Shown: positions 10,731 to 22,892 of the stretch, one piece after another
How the letters are laid out: every line of letters starts with the position of its first letter
Position numbering within the stretch: position 1 is the stretch's first letter
Assembly (NCBI GenBank): GCA_021186555.1
Contig: JAJKFL010000039.1
Coordinates: forward strand, 42,324,597-42,388,596
Length of the DNA stretch: 64,000 nt
Direction: 5' to 3'
Origin: Reticulitermes speratus
Taxonomy: Eukaryota > Arthropoda > Insecta > Blattodea > Rhinotermitidae
The notes under the pieces: generated by a model
The model's database searches: none
Told to the model about the DNA's origin: nothing
The model's input: the letters and a program-made list of their open reading frames with translations, nothing else
Made by a program: the position numbers and the translations under genes

Positions 10731-12838
10731 GACGGCACAGTCATGTACGTCACGGCACTAAAGCTCACACCGTCGGCCCATTCAGTACAGTCATGTACGT
10801 CACGGCACTAAAGCTCACACCGTCGGCCCATTCAGTACAGTCATGTACGTCACGGCACTAAAGCTCACACCGTCGGCCCATTCAGCACAGTCATGTACGT
10901 CACGGCACTAAAGCTCACACCGTCGGCCCATTCAGCACAGTCATGTAAGTCACGGCACTAAAGCTCACACCGTCGGCCCATTCAGCACAGTCATGTACGT
11001 CACGGCACTAAAGCTCACACCGTCGGCCCATTCAGCACAGTCATGTAAGTCACGGCACTAAAGCTCACACCGTCGGCCCATTCAGCACAGTCATGTAAGT
11101 CACGGCACTAAAGCTCACACCGTCGGCCCATTCAGCACAGTCATGTACGTCACGGCACTAAAGCTCACACCGTCGGCCCATTCAGCACAGTCATGTAAGT
11201 CACGGCACTAAAGCTCACACCGTCGGCCCATTCAGCACAGTCATGTAAGTCACGGCACTAAAGCTCACACCGTCGGCCCATTCAGCACAGTCATGTACGT
11301 CACGGCACTAAAGCTCACACCGTCGGCCCATTCAGCACAGTCAAGTAAGTCACGGCACTAAAGCTCACACCGTCGGCCCATTCAGCACAGTCAAGTAAGT
11401 CACGGCACTAAAGCTCACACCGTCGGCCCATTCAGCACAGTCATGTAAGTCACGGCACTAAAGCTCACACCGTCGGCCCATTCAGCACAGTCATGTAAGT
11501 CACGGCACTAAAGCTCACACCGTCGGCCCATTCAGCACAGTCATGTAAGTCACGGCACTAAAGCTCACACCGTCGGCCCATTCAGCACAGTCATGTAAGT
11601 CACGGCACTAAAGCTCACACCGTCGGCCCATTCAGCACAGTCATGTACGTCACGGCACTAAAGCTCACACCGTCGGCCCATTCAGCACAGTCATGTAAGT
11701 CACGGCACTAAAGCTCACACCGTCGGCCCATTCAGCACAGTCATGTACGTCACGGCACTAAAGCTAACACCGTCGGCCCATTCAGCACAGTCATGTACGT
11801 CACGGCACTAAAGCTCACACCGTCGGCCCATTCAGCACAGTCATGTAAGTCACGGCACTAAAGCTCACACCGTCGGCCCATTCAGCACAGTCATGTACGT
11901 CACGGCACTAAAGCTCACACCGTCGGCCCATTCAGCACAGTCAAGTAAGTCACGGCACTAAAGCTCACACCGTCGGCCCATTCAGCACAGTCATGTAATT
12001 CACGGCACTAAAGCTCACACCGTCGGCCCATTCAGCACAGTCAAGTACGTCACGGCACTAAAGCTCACACCGTCGGCCCATTCAGCACAGTCATGTAAGT
12101 CACGGCACTAAAGCTCACACCGTCGGCCCATTCAGCACAGTCATGTAAGTCACGGCACTAAAGCTCACACCGTCGGCCCATTCAGCACAGTCATGTAAGT
12201 CACGGCACTAAAGCTCACACCGTCGGCCCATTCAGCACAGTCATGTAAGTCACGGCACTAAAGCTCACACCGTCGGCCCATTCAGCACAGTCATGTACGT
12301 CACGGCACTAAAGCTCACACCGTCGGCCCATTCAGCACAGTCATGTAAGTCACGGCACTAAAGCTCACACCGTCGGCCCATTCAGCACAGTCATGTACGT
12401 CACGGCACTAAAGCTCACACCGTCGGCCCATTCAGCACAGTCATGTAAGTCACGGCACTAAAGCTCACACCGTCGGCCCATTCAGCACAGTCATGTAAGT
12501 CACGGCACTAAAGCTCACACCGTCGGCCCATTCAGCACAGTCATGTACGTCACGGCACTAAAGCTCACACCGTCGGCCCATTCAGCACAGTCATGTAAGT
12601 CACGGCACTAAAGCTCACACCGTCGGCCCATTCAGCACAGTCATGTAAGTCACGGCACTAAAGCTCACACCGTCGGCCCATTCAGCACAGTCATGTAATT
12701 CACGGCACTAAAGCTCACACCGTCGGCCCATTCAGCACAGTCATGTAAGTCACGGCACTAAAGCTCACACCGTCGGCCCATTCAGCACAGTCATGTAAGT
12801 CACGGCACTAAAGCTCACACCGTCGGCCCATTCAGCAC
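10731..12838. repeat. 50-bp homogeneous tandem array
   Basis: About 42 copies of a 50-bp unit: TCATGTAAGT or TCATGTACGT, then CACGGCACTAAAGCTCACAC, CGTCGGCCCATTCAGCACAG. Copies are nearly identical. Most differences fall in the first ten bases (TACGT, TAAGT or TAATT; TCATG or TCAAG), plus TTCAGTACAG in the first two units. The C variant creates an ACGTCAC word that the A variant lacks. It ends at TTCAGCACACACACC. No gene. Confidence 0.98.
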
Positions 12839-13021
12839 ACACACCACAAAAAATAACCAAATTTTTCCGTCGTGTACACCTGATTGCAGACGCACAGGGA
12901 GTAGTTGCGAATACACTGAACAGTTTCGGACAACCGACAAGGGGTGTTTGTTCATGTTGAAAGTGTAAAAAGCCACACAGAAAAGTAACGATTAACCAGG
13001 TCCAAGGAAGTAAACGGGTTC

Positions 13022-13592
13022 TTAGGAATTAACTAACTAACTAACTAACTAACTCCATGTAGCACAGTCCTTCTTGAGAAGCTAACAGGTCGTCAGCTAG
13101 TCAAGAAATTCTCCGCGTTTTATGGAACCCGAAGGTTCATTACCGCATTCACAAAAGCACGCCACCTGTCTCTATCCTGAGCCATATCAATCCTGTCCAT
13201 GCCCCCCATCCCACCTCTTGAAGAACCATTTTAATATTATCCTCCCATCTACGCCTGGGTCTTCCAAGTGGTCTCCTTCCCTCAGGTCTCCCACCCAAAA
13301 TCCTGTATGCACCTCTCCCCTCACCCATACGTGCTACATGCCCCGCCCACCTCATTCTTCTTGATTTGATCACCAAAATAATATTTGGTGATCAGTACAG
13401 ATCATTAAGTTCCTCGTTATGTAGTCTTCTCCACTCCCCTGTTACCCCGTCCCTCTTAGGCCCAAATACCCCCCTCAGCACCCTATTCTCGAACACCCTC
13501 AGCCTATGTTCCTCCCTCAGTGTGACAGACGTCCTTAGGAAGTGCACATTGCCAGATGTAAGCAAGTGACATAAGAGGTGCACTGCATTCAA
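13022..13592 (-). pseudogene. Non-LTR retrotransposon RT ORF, C-terminal remnant with 3' UTR
   Basis: Minus-strand remnant of a reverse-transcriptase polyprotein end. Upstream in reading order (13592 to 13392) the frame encodes [19 protein letters not shown], then [20 protein letters not shown]. Near 13385 the frame shifts, and from 13376 to 13149 it encodes [38 protein letters not shown] and [10 protein letters not shown]. The motif set is one I know from the C-termini of insect endonuclease-reverse transcriptase elements, probably RTE-like; the clade is inference. The 3' untranslated part ends in an AACT microsatellite at about 13030-13054. It is 5'-truncated and frameshifted, so not functional. 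Confidence 0.88.
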
Positions 13593-14039
13593 TCCATCAA
13601 ATCCTTCAGCAACTCACTGCAGCATTCCTCTACCATCGCAGCTACAAGACCACCAGCAACAGACATTAGCACAATAAGGCACGGGGTGAGACGTGACGAG
13701 ACTCACGTGACTTCTGGAAAATCCACGGGTACGTGGGATGACGTAATGGACTGAGAGACGTGCGGGGCGGCGACGTTCTGATATTAGCAGTAAGGGGGTT
13801 TTGAAGGACTGGCTGCTGCGAAGGTGGAGTGGGCACAGTCCTCCGAAATCATGACACGTTTCTATCAAGCTATATGGTGTCACATAGCTGGAGATCGCAG
13901 CTTTAACACTTCACAGGCCACAACACAACAACAGGACACTTGTGTAGTTATACCGTTGTCTTAGCTATCGTTACGGCATGATGCGGGCTATTTGGTACAG
14001 CGTATTTACAGCAAGAATGTGATTTGCCTGAATTATATA
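13593..14039. other. Anonymous stretch with an unrecognised minus-strand open frame
   Basis: GC-richer sequence between a retrotransposon remnant and the second 114-bp array. An 89-codon minus-strand frame (13614-13883) is present, but its translation matches nothing I recognise and lacks splice or promoter context. It may be part of another repeat family. Confidence 0.4.
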
Positions 14040-16090
14040 TAAATACAGTCCGTACCGCGCAGTAAACACACTGCGTCTCAGTTATACAAACCAGTCAGTT
14101 AATGTTGTACAGTGAAATAATCGCTGTTTGTTCTGAGATCCACACAAAACACATAAATACAGTCCGTACCGCGCAGTAAACACACTCCGTCTCAGTTATA
14201 CAAACCAGTCAGTTAATGTTGTACAGTGAAATAATCGCTGTTTGTTCTGAGATCCACACAAAACACATAAATACAGTCCGTACCGCGCAGTAAACACACT
14301 CCGTCTCAGTTACACAAACCAGTCAGTTAATGCTGTACAGTGAAATAATCGCTGTTTGTTCTGAGATCCACACAAAACACATAAATACAGTCCGTACCGC
14401 GCAGTAAACACACTCCGTCTCAATTATACACACCAGTCAGTTAATGTTGTACAGTGAAATAATCGCTGTTTGTTCTGAGATCCACACAAAACACATAAAT
14501 ACAGTCCGTACCGCGCAGTAAACACACTCCGTCTCAGTTACACAAACCAGTCAGTTAATGCTGTACAGTGAAATAATCGCTGTTTGTTCTGAGATCCACA
14601 CAAAACACATAAATACAGTCCGTACCGCGCAGTAAACACACTCCGTCTCAGTTACACAAACCAGTCAGTTAATGCTGTACAGTGAAATAATCGCTGTTTG
14701 TTCTGAGATCCACACAAAACACATAAATACAGTCCGTACCGCACAGTAAACACACTCCGTCTCAGTTATACAAACCAGTCAGTTAATGCTGTACAGTGAA
14801 ATAATCGCTGTTTTTTCTGAGATCCACACAAAACACATAAATACAGTCCGTACCGCGCAGTAAACACACCCCGTCTCAGTTATGCAAATCAGTCAGTTAA
14901 TGTTGTACAGTGAAATAATGGCTGTTTTTTCTGAGATCCACACAAAACACATAAATACAGTCCGTACCGCGCAGTAAACACACTCCGTCTCAGTTATACA
15001 AACCAGTCAGTTAATGTTGTACAGTGAAATAATCGCTGTTTGTTCTGAGATCCACACAAAACACATAAATACAGTCCGTACCGCGCAGTAAACACACCCC
15101 GTCTCAGTTATACAAACCAGTCAGTTAATGTTGTACAGTGAAATAATGGCTGTTTTTTCTGAGATCCACACAAAACACATAAATACAGTCCGTACCGCGC
15201 AATAAACACACTCCGTCTCAGTTATACAAACCAGTCAGTTAATGTTGTGCAGTGAAATAATCGCTGTTTGTTCTGAGATCCACACAAAACACATAAATAC
15301 AGTCCGTACCGCGCAATAAACACACTCCGTCTCAGTTATACAAACCAGTCAGTTAATGTTGTACAGTGAAATAATCGCTGTTTGTTCTGAGATCCACACA
15401 AAACACATAAATACAGTCCGTACCGCGCAGTAAACACACCCCGTCTCAGTTATGCAAATCAGTCAGTTAATGTTGTACAGTGAAATAATGGCTGTTTTTT
15501 CTGAGATCCACACAAAACACATAAATACAGTCCGTACCGCGCAGTAAACACACTCCGTCTCAGTTATACAAACCAGTCAGTTAATGTTGTACAGTGAAAT
15601 AATCGCTGTTTGTTCTGAGATCCACACAAAACACAAAATACAGTCCGTACCGCGCAGTAAACACACAACGTCTCAGTTATACAAAACAGTCAGTTAATGT
15701 TGTACAGTGAAATAATCGCTGTTTGTTCTGAGATCCACACAAAACACATAAATACAGTCCGTACCGCGCAGTAAACACACAACGTCTCAGTTATAGAACC
15801 AGTCAGTTAATGTTGTACAGTGAAATAATCGCTGTTTGTTCTGAGATCCACACAAAACACATAAATACAGTCCGTACCGCGCAGTAAACACACCCCGTCT
15901 CAGTTATACAAACCAGTCAGTTAATGTTGTACAGTGAAATAATCGCTGTTTTTTCCGAGATCCACACAAAACACATAAATACAGTCCGTACCGCGCAGTA
16001 AACACACTCCGTCTCAGTTATACAAACCCGTCAGTTAATGCTGTACAGTGAAATAATCGCTGTTTGTTCTGAGATCCACACAAAACACAT
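14040..16090. repeat. 114-bp tandem repeat array, locus 2
   Basis: About 18 copies of the 114-bp unit. This locus has its own variants: GCTGTTTTTTCTGAG replacing GTTTGTTCTGAG, TATGCAAATCAG, CACACCCCGTC and CGCGCAATAAAC, several occurring in repeated combinations. That indicates duplication of multi-unit blocks. It begins after TTATATATAAATAC, a start resembling that of the partial copy at 38394. Confidence 0.98.
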
Positions 16091-16168
16091 AAACACACAG
16101 TGTGGGCAGAACGTAGAATTGTTGAATGTTAAACTGTTGGTACGTATAGTGACCACTGGTCTTTACAG
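16091..16168. repeat. Terminal module of the 114-bp repeat, locus 2
   Basis: AAACACACAGTGTGGGCAGA, then ACGTAGAATTGTTGAATGTT, and ATAGTGACCACTGGTCTTTA. This is the same closing module as at 7951-8037, slightly diverged. Confidence 0.88.
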
Positions 16169-16667
16169 AAATACACACAGTTGTAGCAGTTGTGTTCACG
16201 CCTACCATAAATTCAAATAAAATTATGCTACTGTCAATATCTTCACTGTGGTGTAGCTAAAGACTCCGTCCTTCTCGGACATGACTCCGCATCAAAGTGC
16301 AAACTGTTCCCGATGTTCCTGTCTGATAGACACAGAAGTATCAGCGACAGGGACGTAATGCTCGCCACTTCCTTGCCTGCCCTGAATTACCACGCCGTAT
16401 TTCTACTTACCGATTTATTATTGATGTATATTGCAAGGCCTCTACCTACACAGCACACCACAGAACCGCAAAGACACACATCAAAGCCACACCAATCACA
16501 CATCGTAGCTACATTACTTGCTTCCTGTCGTTACTGCAACAGGCTGTGTTTGTGTCGCAACAGACACACAGTGTCAGGGAACTGAAACTGACAGTCAGAC
16601 AGACAGACAGACAGACACGAAAATAGATGAATAATAAGAATAAGACGATAATAATAACGATGAAGAA
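16169..16667. other. Anonymous stretch with a CAGA microsatellite
   Basis: No gene recognised. A (CAGA)n microsatellite lies at about 16592-16616. Confidence 0.5.
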
Positions 16668-16975
16668 AGTGAAGATGTTCCTGTCCACGCCACGAAGGCG
16701 TATAGGAAGAGAGGTATAGCTCCAATTATTCTTAACCTCGGAAGTAGATGGAGGTGAGTCGTCAGCTTCACGCTTCGGCCGCTTTACTCCTGCGAAAAAC
16801 CCCGATGTCCATTAAATAGGAAGCTAGACTGGCCTCAGAGATGGTGTGGGTAATTTTGCAGAAGAGAAAATTCTCTTGCCTCTGTCGAGATTCGAAACCC
16901 GGATCGCCCGTCCCGCAGTCTGGACACCATGATGAATACAGTCACTATAATGACTGAGAAATCTCGGCTCCATAA
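16668..16975 (-). mobile_element. Old diverged tRNA-derived SINE
   Basis: Minus-strand element with the SINE 1 plan: a tail-side GAGGTATAGCTCCAATTATT and TTCTTAACCTCGGAAGTAGA, a central GGCCGCTTTACTCC, and a tRNA-like head ending near 16975. The box B equivalent on the minus strand is GGTTTCGAATCTC. It is much more diverged than 8834-9127. Confidence 0.75.
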
Positions 16976-16991
16976 TGATGATTATGGTGAC

Positions 16992-16998
16992 AATAATG

Positions 16999-17029
<31 letters not shown>
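16992..17029. repeat. (AAT)n microsatellite
   Basis: About 13 AAT/ATA steps between two SINE copies. Confidence 0.95.
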
Positions 17030-17031
<2 letters not shown>

Positions 17032-17039
17032 TTACTGAA

Positions 17040-17160
17040 TTATTTTACCCACCCCATCTAGCGCCGAGGTTAAAGAAAGAGTAGAGCTATACCTCTACTC
17101 CCCTCTGGGCCGTCGTGGCCTGTTAGAGGGAGACCTTTACCTTTACCTTTATCTTTACCT
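17040..17160 (+). mobile_element. SINE family 1, 5'-truncated
   Basis: Plus-strand tail half of SINE 1: ACCCACCCCATCTAGCGCC, GTTAAAGAAAGAGTAGAGC, TATACCTCTACTCCCCTC, ending in CCTTTA steps. The head is missing. Confidence 0.88.
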
Positions 17161-17404
17161 GAATTATTTTGCAAAATTAAAAAGATTTGTGCCTGTCACG
17201 AAAACTTTACTGCTGCCACGAAACATAGCGGAAGCACGAAGACACTGAATTAAGCACAGTCACCACTTTCGCCCTCTGAGATTTACGTAACTAGGAGGCT
17301 CTTCAAACAGCGAACGTACAAACAAGCACTGGGTCATAAGTGTGCTCGCGGCTGTGTTGTTGACTGTTGCTCAGCTGACCCACCCTCTGATGTCACACTA
17401 CGTG

Positions 17405-17610
17405 ACATTATCTTGTACACATGATGTGCATATCCTCACAAACTTCATCCTATAAATCCAATTTAATATTGTCCTCTGACACGTGTCTACGTGTGCCAAG
17501 TATCACAAACGGTACAGAAATTACACCTGAAGTTTTCCACCCACATTTCGTGCCCATAAGCTTTCTGCATGTGCTGTCTAGAAAACATTGTTTGTGAGAA
17601 CCTTGTTGCC
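17405..17610 (-). mobile_element. Degraded retrotransposon remnant adjoining the 103-bp satellite
   Basis: Minus-strand remnant of the element at 13022-13592. The plus-strand word CAATTTAATATTGTCCTCTG is the diverged complement of the segment encoding WEDNIKMD in better copies. Further right, ACATTGTTTGTGAGAACC leads into the 103-bp array, whose unit encodes the next upstream part of the same protein. The gene order is therefore preserved across the junction. Confidence 0.75.
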
Positions 17611-20600
17611 CCCATCCTAGCTACACACATAACCCATCGTAACCTCCTACATTTCACTACCCTAACAACACCAGCTGACCTGTATAGATCACACAGTTCC
17701 TCGCTATGAAATATCCATCCTAGCTACATACCCAGCCCATCGTAACCTCCTACATTTCACTACTCTAACAACACCAGCTGACCTGTATAGATCACACAGT
17801 TCCTCGCTATGTAATATCCATCCTAGCTACATACCCAGCCTATCGTAACCTCCTACATTTCACTACTCTAACAACACCAGCTGACCTGTATAGATCACAC
17901 AGTTCCTCGCTATGTAGTATCCATCCTACCTACATACCCAGCCCATCGTAACCTCCTACATTTCACTACCCATAACAACACCAGCTGACCTGTATAGATC
18001 ACACAGTTCCTCGCTATGTAGTATCCATCCTACCTACATACCCAGCCCATCGTAACCTCCCACATTTCACTACCCTAACAACACCAGCTGACCTGTATAG
18101 ATCACACAGTTCCTCGCTATGTAGTATCCATCCTACCTACATACCCAGCCCATCGTAACCTCCTACATTTCACTACCCTAACAACACCAGCTGACCTGTA
18201 TAGATCACACAGTTCCTCGCTATGTAGTATCCATCCTACCTACATACCCAGCCCATCGTAACCTCCTACATTTCAATACCCTAACAACACCAGCTGACCT
18301 GTATAGATCACACAGTTCCTCGCTATGTAATATCCATCCTAGCTACATACCCAGCCAATCGTAACCTACATTTCACTACCATAACAACACCAGCTGACCT
18401 GTATAGATCACACAGTTCCTCGCTATGTAGTATCCATCCTAGCTACATACCCAGCCCATCGTAACCTCCTACATTTCACTACTCTAACAACACCAGCTGA
18501 CCTGTATAGATCACACAGTTCCTCGCTATGTAATATCCATCCTAGCTAAATACCCAGCCAATCGTAACCTACATTTCACTACCATAACAAGACCAGCTGA
18601 CCTGTATAGATCACACAGTTCCTCGCTATGTAGTATCCATCCTAGCTACATACCCAGCCCATCGTAACCTCCTACATTTCACTACCATAACAACACCAGC
18701 TGACCTGTATAGATCACACAGTTCCTCGCTATGTAATATCCATCCTAGCTACATACCCAGCCAATCGTAACCTACATTTCACTACCATAACAACACCAGC
18801 TGACCTGTATAGATCACACAGTTCCTCGCTATGTAATATCCATCCTAGCTACATACCCAGCCCATCGTAACCTCCTACATTTCACTACCATAACAACACA
18901 GCTGACCTGTATAGATCACACAGTTCCTCGCTATGTAATATCCATCCTAGCTACATACCCAGCCCATCGTAACCTACATTTCACTACCTAACAACACCAG
19001 CTGACCTGTATAGATCACACAGTTCCTCGCTATGTAATATCCATCCTAGCTACATACCCAGCCATCGTAACCTACATTTCACTACCTAACAACACCAGCT
19101 GACCTGTATAGATCACACAGTTCCTCGCTATGTAATATCCATCCTAGCTACATACCCAGCCCATCGTAACCTCCTACATTTCACTACCATAACAACACCA
19201 GCTGACCTGTATAGATCACACAGTTCCTCGCTATGTAATATCCATCCTAGCTACATACCCAGCCATCGTAACCCTACATTTCACTACCATAACAACACCA
19301 GCTGACCTGTATAGATCACACAGTTCCTCGCTATGTAATATCCATCCTAGCTACATACCCAGCCCATCGTAACCTCCTACATTTCACTACCCTAACAACA
19401 CCAGCTGACCTGTATAGATCACACAGTTCCTCGCTATGTAATATCCATCCTAGCTACATACCCAGCCCATCGTACCTCCTACATTTCACTACCTAACAAC
19501 ACCAGCTGACCTGTATAGATCACACAGTTCCTCGCTATGTAATATCCATCCTAGCTACATACCCAGCCCATCGTAACCTCCTACATTTCACTACCATAAC
19601 AACACCAGCTGACCTGTATAGATCACACAGTTCCTCGCTATGTAATATCCATCCTAGCTACATACCCAGCCCATCGTAACCTCCTACATTTCACTACCAT
19701 AACAACACCAGCTGACCTGTATAGATCACACAGTTCCTCGCTATGTAATATCCATCCTAACTACATACCCAGCCCATCGTAACCTCCTATATTTCACTAC
19801 CATAACAACACCAGCTGACCTGTATAGATCACACAGTTCCTCGCTATGTAATATCCATCCTAGCTACATACCCAGCCCATCGTAACCTCCTACATTTCAC
19901 TACCATAACAAACACCAGCTGACCTGTATAGATCACACAGTTCCTCGCTATGTAGTATCCATCCTAGCTACATACCCAGCCCATCGTAACCTCCTACATT
20001 TCACTACCCATAACAACACCAGCTGACCTGTATAGATCACACAGTTCCTCGCTATGTAATATCCATCCTAGCTACATACCCAGCCATCGTAACCTCTACA
20101 TTTCACTACCATAACAACACCAGCTGACCTGTATAGATCACACAGTTCCTCGCTATGTAATATCCATCCTAGCTACATACCCAGCCCATCGTAACCTCCT
20201 ACATTTCACTACCATAACAACACCAGCTGACCTGTATAGATCACACAGTTCCTCGCTATGTAATATCCATCCTAGCTACATACCCAGCCCATCGTAACCT
20301 CCTACATTTCACTACACTAACAACACCAGCTGACCTGTATAGATCACACAGTTCCTCGCTATGTAGTATCCATCCTAGCTACACACCCAGCCCATCGTAA
20401 CCTCCACATTTCACTCCCAATAACAACACCAGCTGACCTGTATAGATCACACAGTTCCTCGCTATGTAATATCCATCCTAGCTACATACCCAGCCCATCG
20501 TAACCTCCTACATTTCACTACCTAACAACACCAGCTGACCTGTATAGATCACACAGTTCCTCGCTATGTAATATCCATCCTAGCTACATACCCAGCCCAT

Positions 20601-21112
20601 CGTAACCTCCTACATTTCACTACCTAACAACACCAGCTGACCTGTATAGATCACACAGTTCCTCGCTATGTAATATCCATCCTACTACATACCCAGCCCA
20701 TCGTAACCTCCTACATTTCACTACACTAACAACACCAGCTGACCTGTATAGATCACACAGTTCCTCGCTATGTAATATCCATCCTAGCTACATACCCAGC
20801 CCATCGTAACCTCCTACATTCACTACCATAAGCAACACCAGCTGACCTGTATAGATCACACAGTTCCTCGCTATGTAATATCCATCCTAGCTACATACCC
20901 AGCCCATCGTAGCCTCCCACATTTCACTACCATAACAACACCAGCTGACCTGTATAGATCACACAGTTCCTCGCTATGTAATATCCATCCTACTACATAC
21001 CCAGCCCATCGTAAGCCTCCACATTTCACTACCATAACAAACCAGCTGACCTGTATAATCACACAGTTCCTCGCTATGTAGTATCCATCCTAGCTGCATA
21101 CCCAGCCCATCA
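17611..21112 (-). repeat. 103-bp satellite derived from reverse-transcriptase coding sequence
   Basis: About 34 tandem copies of a 103-bp unit (plus strand: CCATCCTAGCTACATACCCA, GCCCATCGTAACCTCCTAC, AACACCAGCTGACCTGTATA, GATCACACAGTTCCTCGCTA). Read on the minus strand the unit encodes SEELCDLYRSAGVV then VKCRRLRWAGYVARM. This is clearly homologous to the HNEELNDLY and [14 protein letters not shown] segments of the retrotransposon copies at 13022-13592 and 48203-48556. Since 103 is not a multiple of three, each junction shifts frame. Many units have one- or two-base losses, some of which may be sequencing error. Confidence 0.92.
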
Positions 21113-22206
21113 CCTATATAGCTCACACAGTGTACGATGAAGTGATTCTGTTTTCACTTCATCAATCCGCTGTACAAAATATTTGTCTCCGCGGTTTGTT
21201 TTCAAAAACGTGTAACTTGTTATTGCGTTTAGACCACATGTGCCTGCATGTCGTACATTAAGTGTTTGGAAGCCGAGTAGTGTGGCAAACATATACCAAC
21301 GTTTCGTGGAAACCTGCTGCATCTATCTTCAGGGCAAATGGTGAAAATGTTGGCAGTATTTCCGCTTACAAGGCAACACAGCTTAGGCCGCTCGTCCTAA
21401 TGTCCTCAGCAGTAGCCAGATATCTAAATGAACGGTTTAACACAATGCAGCATCTCCTTGTTAACGAACCTGAACACATGAGTTGCCTCTCTGTTCGTAT
21501 TCTTCTGGCAACACTTCAAATGTATGAAAAATGTCCCTGATCATGGAGACAAAAGTCTGCTTCGAAACGTAGGCCTTGCGGAGTTAACAGAAGCAACATC
21601 ATACACTGTAAAATTCGGTTGTACTTTACACATGGCATTACTGGTGTTTATAAAGAAATATTTTGTTTTCCGGACATGTAGCATGCAGCTACAGCAGGGA
21701 AGCTCAATAAAGAATTTCGTTACAAAATTTGATCAAAAGAGATTATCTGGATGCAGTGTTGTCAATAGGAGGATAATATTAGAATGGCGTAAGAAAGTTT
21801 GTGATTACATGGACTCCATTACACTGGTTGTCATAACGCACCTTGTTCAAGATGTCTCTAGTTTCGATTACGAAGGCCAACTTTCCATATTGCCAATCTT
21901 GAAGTTCCTTTGAAAAACAATTAGAATCTGCCTGGACAGAGAGCTCCGATTAGCTACTACAGCTAAACTGCCCATTCTGCCATCTACTGATGGGTCACGC
22001 AACGAACATACACTTATTTTCCAATTGCAAAACGACCTTGTGACATCATCGTTCCGTTTTGACGCTTCGTCACTAGATGGCTGTAGTGCATGGCGACAGG
22101 TTTACATCGAAGCAGCTCATTATAGCACGACGCTCAAGCAGTGATAACTACGCTATGTAAAGTGACATAGATAAAGGTGAGTCATGACGAAAGACTTCTT
22201 CTTGGA
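21113..22206. other. Anonymous low-copy stretch
   Basis: About 1.1 kb with no feature I can name. It has open frames of 92 and 129 codons on the plus strand (21262-21540 and 21524-21913) that overlap, match no family I recognise and lack intron or promoter context. They may be a decayed coding remnant. Confidence 0.4.
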
Positions 22207-22245
22207 CTTGAAGATGGGACTGATAAGTTGTCCCGAAACGTCGGT
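22207..22245 (+). other. Hairpin motif with hammerhead-like core (copy a)
   Basis: TTGAAGAT, then GGGAC, a loop of about ten bases, GTCCC, then CGAAACGTCGG. The GGGAC/GTCCC stem is perfect. This layout recurs at 23560, 39161, 43318, 47726 and 49007 with different stem sequences. The first base of the CUGANGA-like box is T here, a departure from a catalytic hammerhead. Its identity is unproven. Confidence 0.4.
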
Positions 22246-22423
22246 ACAGAACTACCACTCAACGCTGCATAATATCCCACAAGAGCGCAGATCTTATGTT
22301 CTTGCCTCACAGAAAACACATCACATATCTGTCGCACAGTTAATTACCTAAGACCAATCACAAAAACTGTATCTGTTTATTCCGAGAACCAAGATCCTCT
22401 CGGGCTTACCTTCCAGCCAGGTG

Positions 22424-22730
22424 TAAAGGTAAAGCAATCCTATTACAGGACCTGGACAGACCCTTAGGGTTCCAGGAGGTTGAGGCTCGCAGATTTTAGA
22501 CAATCGGTACATGAAGGTGGTAAGGTTGTCAGCACTACGCACCGGCCGCCTTTACCCCCAGGAAATATACCTGGTACTCATTTCTGTTAGAGGCTGAGTC
22601 GACCCCAGGGCCATAGTGCGACCGAAAGGATTATGTCAATGATAAATTTCAATGACACCATCGGGAATCGAACCTGCGACCTTCCGGCTTGTAAGGCAGT
22701 GCCTCAGCCAACTGTGCCACCGCGTGGCCC
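22424..22730 (-). mobile_element. Full-length tRNA-derived SINE (family 2)
   Basis: 307-bp element on the minus strand. The head at 22730 reads GGGCCACGCGGTGGCACAGT on the minus strand. A box A (TGGCACAGTTGG) and box B (GGTTCGATTCC) fit the RNA polymerase III consensus. The tail is CCTTTACC-type on the minus strand. Other copies: 32832-33114 (head truncated), 39681-39983 (complete with target duplication), and fragments at 2078, 2911 and 3201. I found no clear target duplication here. Confidence 0.92.
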
Positions 22731-22769
22731 TGTCACTGTCCATTAGAGAGCCAGAACGGTATATCATCG

Positions 22770-22861
22770 CTAAAGGTAAACCTGTCCCTGTCCACGCCAT
22801 GAAGACACAATGGAAGTAGAGGTAGAGCTCCATTCATTCTTAACCTCGACACTACATGGAT
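22770..22861 (-). mobile_element. SINE tail fragment
   Basis: TAAAGGTAAACCTGTCCCTG, then GAAGTAGAGGTAGAGCTCC and TTCTTAACCTCGACACTAC match the tail half of the older SINE at 16668-16975. The head is absent. Confidence 0.78.
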
Positions 22862-22892
22862 GAGACAGACTAATCCCGTGCACGCCCTACCA

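Noticed and set aside
10731..12838. CRISPR-like regular spacing in the 50-bp and 114-bp arrays
   Set aside because: The whole period is conserved with no variable spacers, and the sequence is clearly eukaryotic.
13028..13056. Telomere-like repeats (also 9386-9410 and 48534-48554)
   Set aside because: The unit is TTAG/AACT, not the insect TTAGG, and each tract sits at the 3' end of a retrotransposon remnant.
13614..13883. 89-codon minus-strand open frame
   Set aside because: Arg/Ser/Pro-rich translation without recognisable domain beside a retrotransposon remnant; open by composition.
21262..21913. Two overlapping plus-strand open frames of 92 and 129 codons
   Set aside because: No family resemblance, no splice or promoter evidence and a frame break between them; possibly a decayed coding remnant, but unsupported.
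22318..22372. Possible very old 114-bp unit (CTGTTTATTCCGAGAACC)
   Set aside because: Only one short word resembles the unit (GTTTGTTCTGAGATCC), too little to separate from chance.
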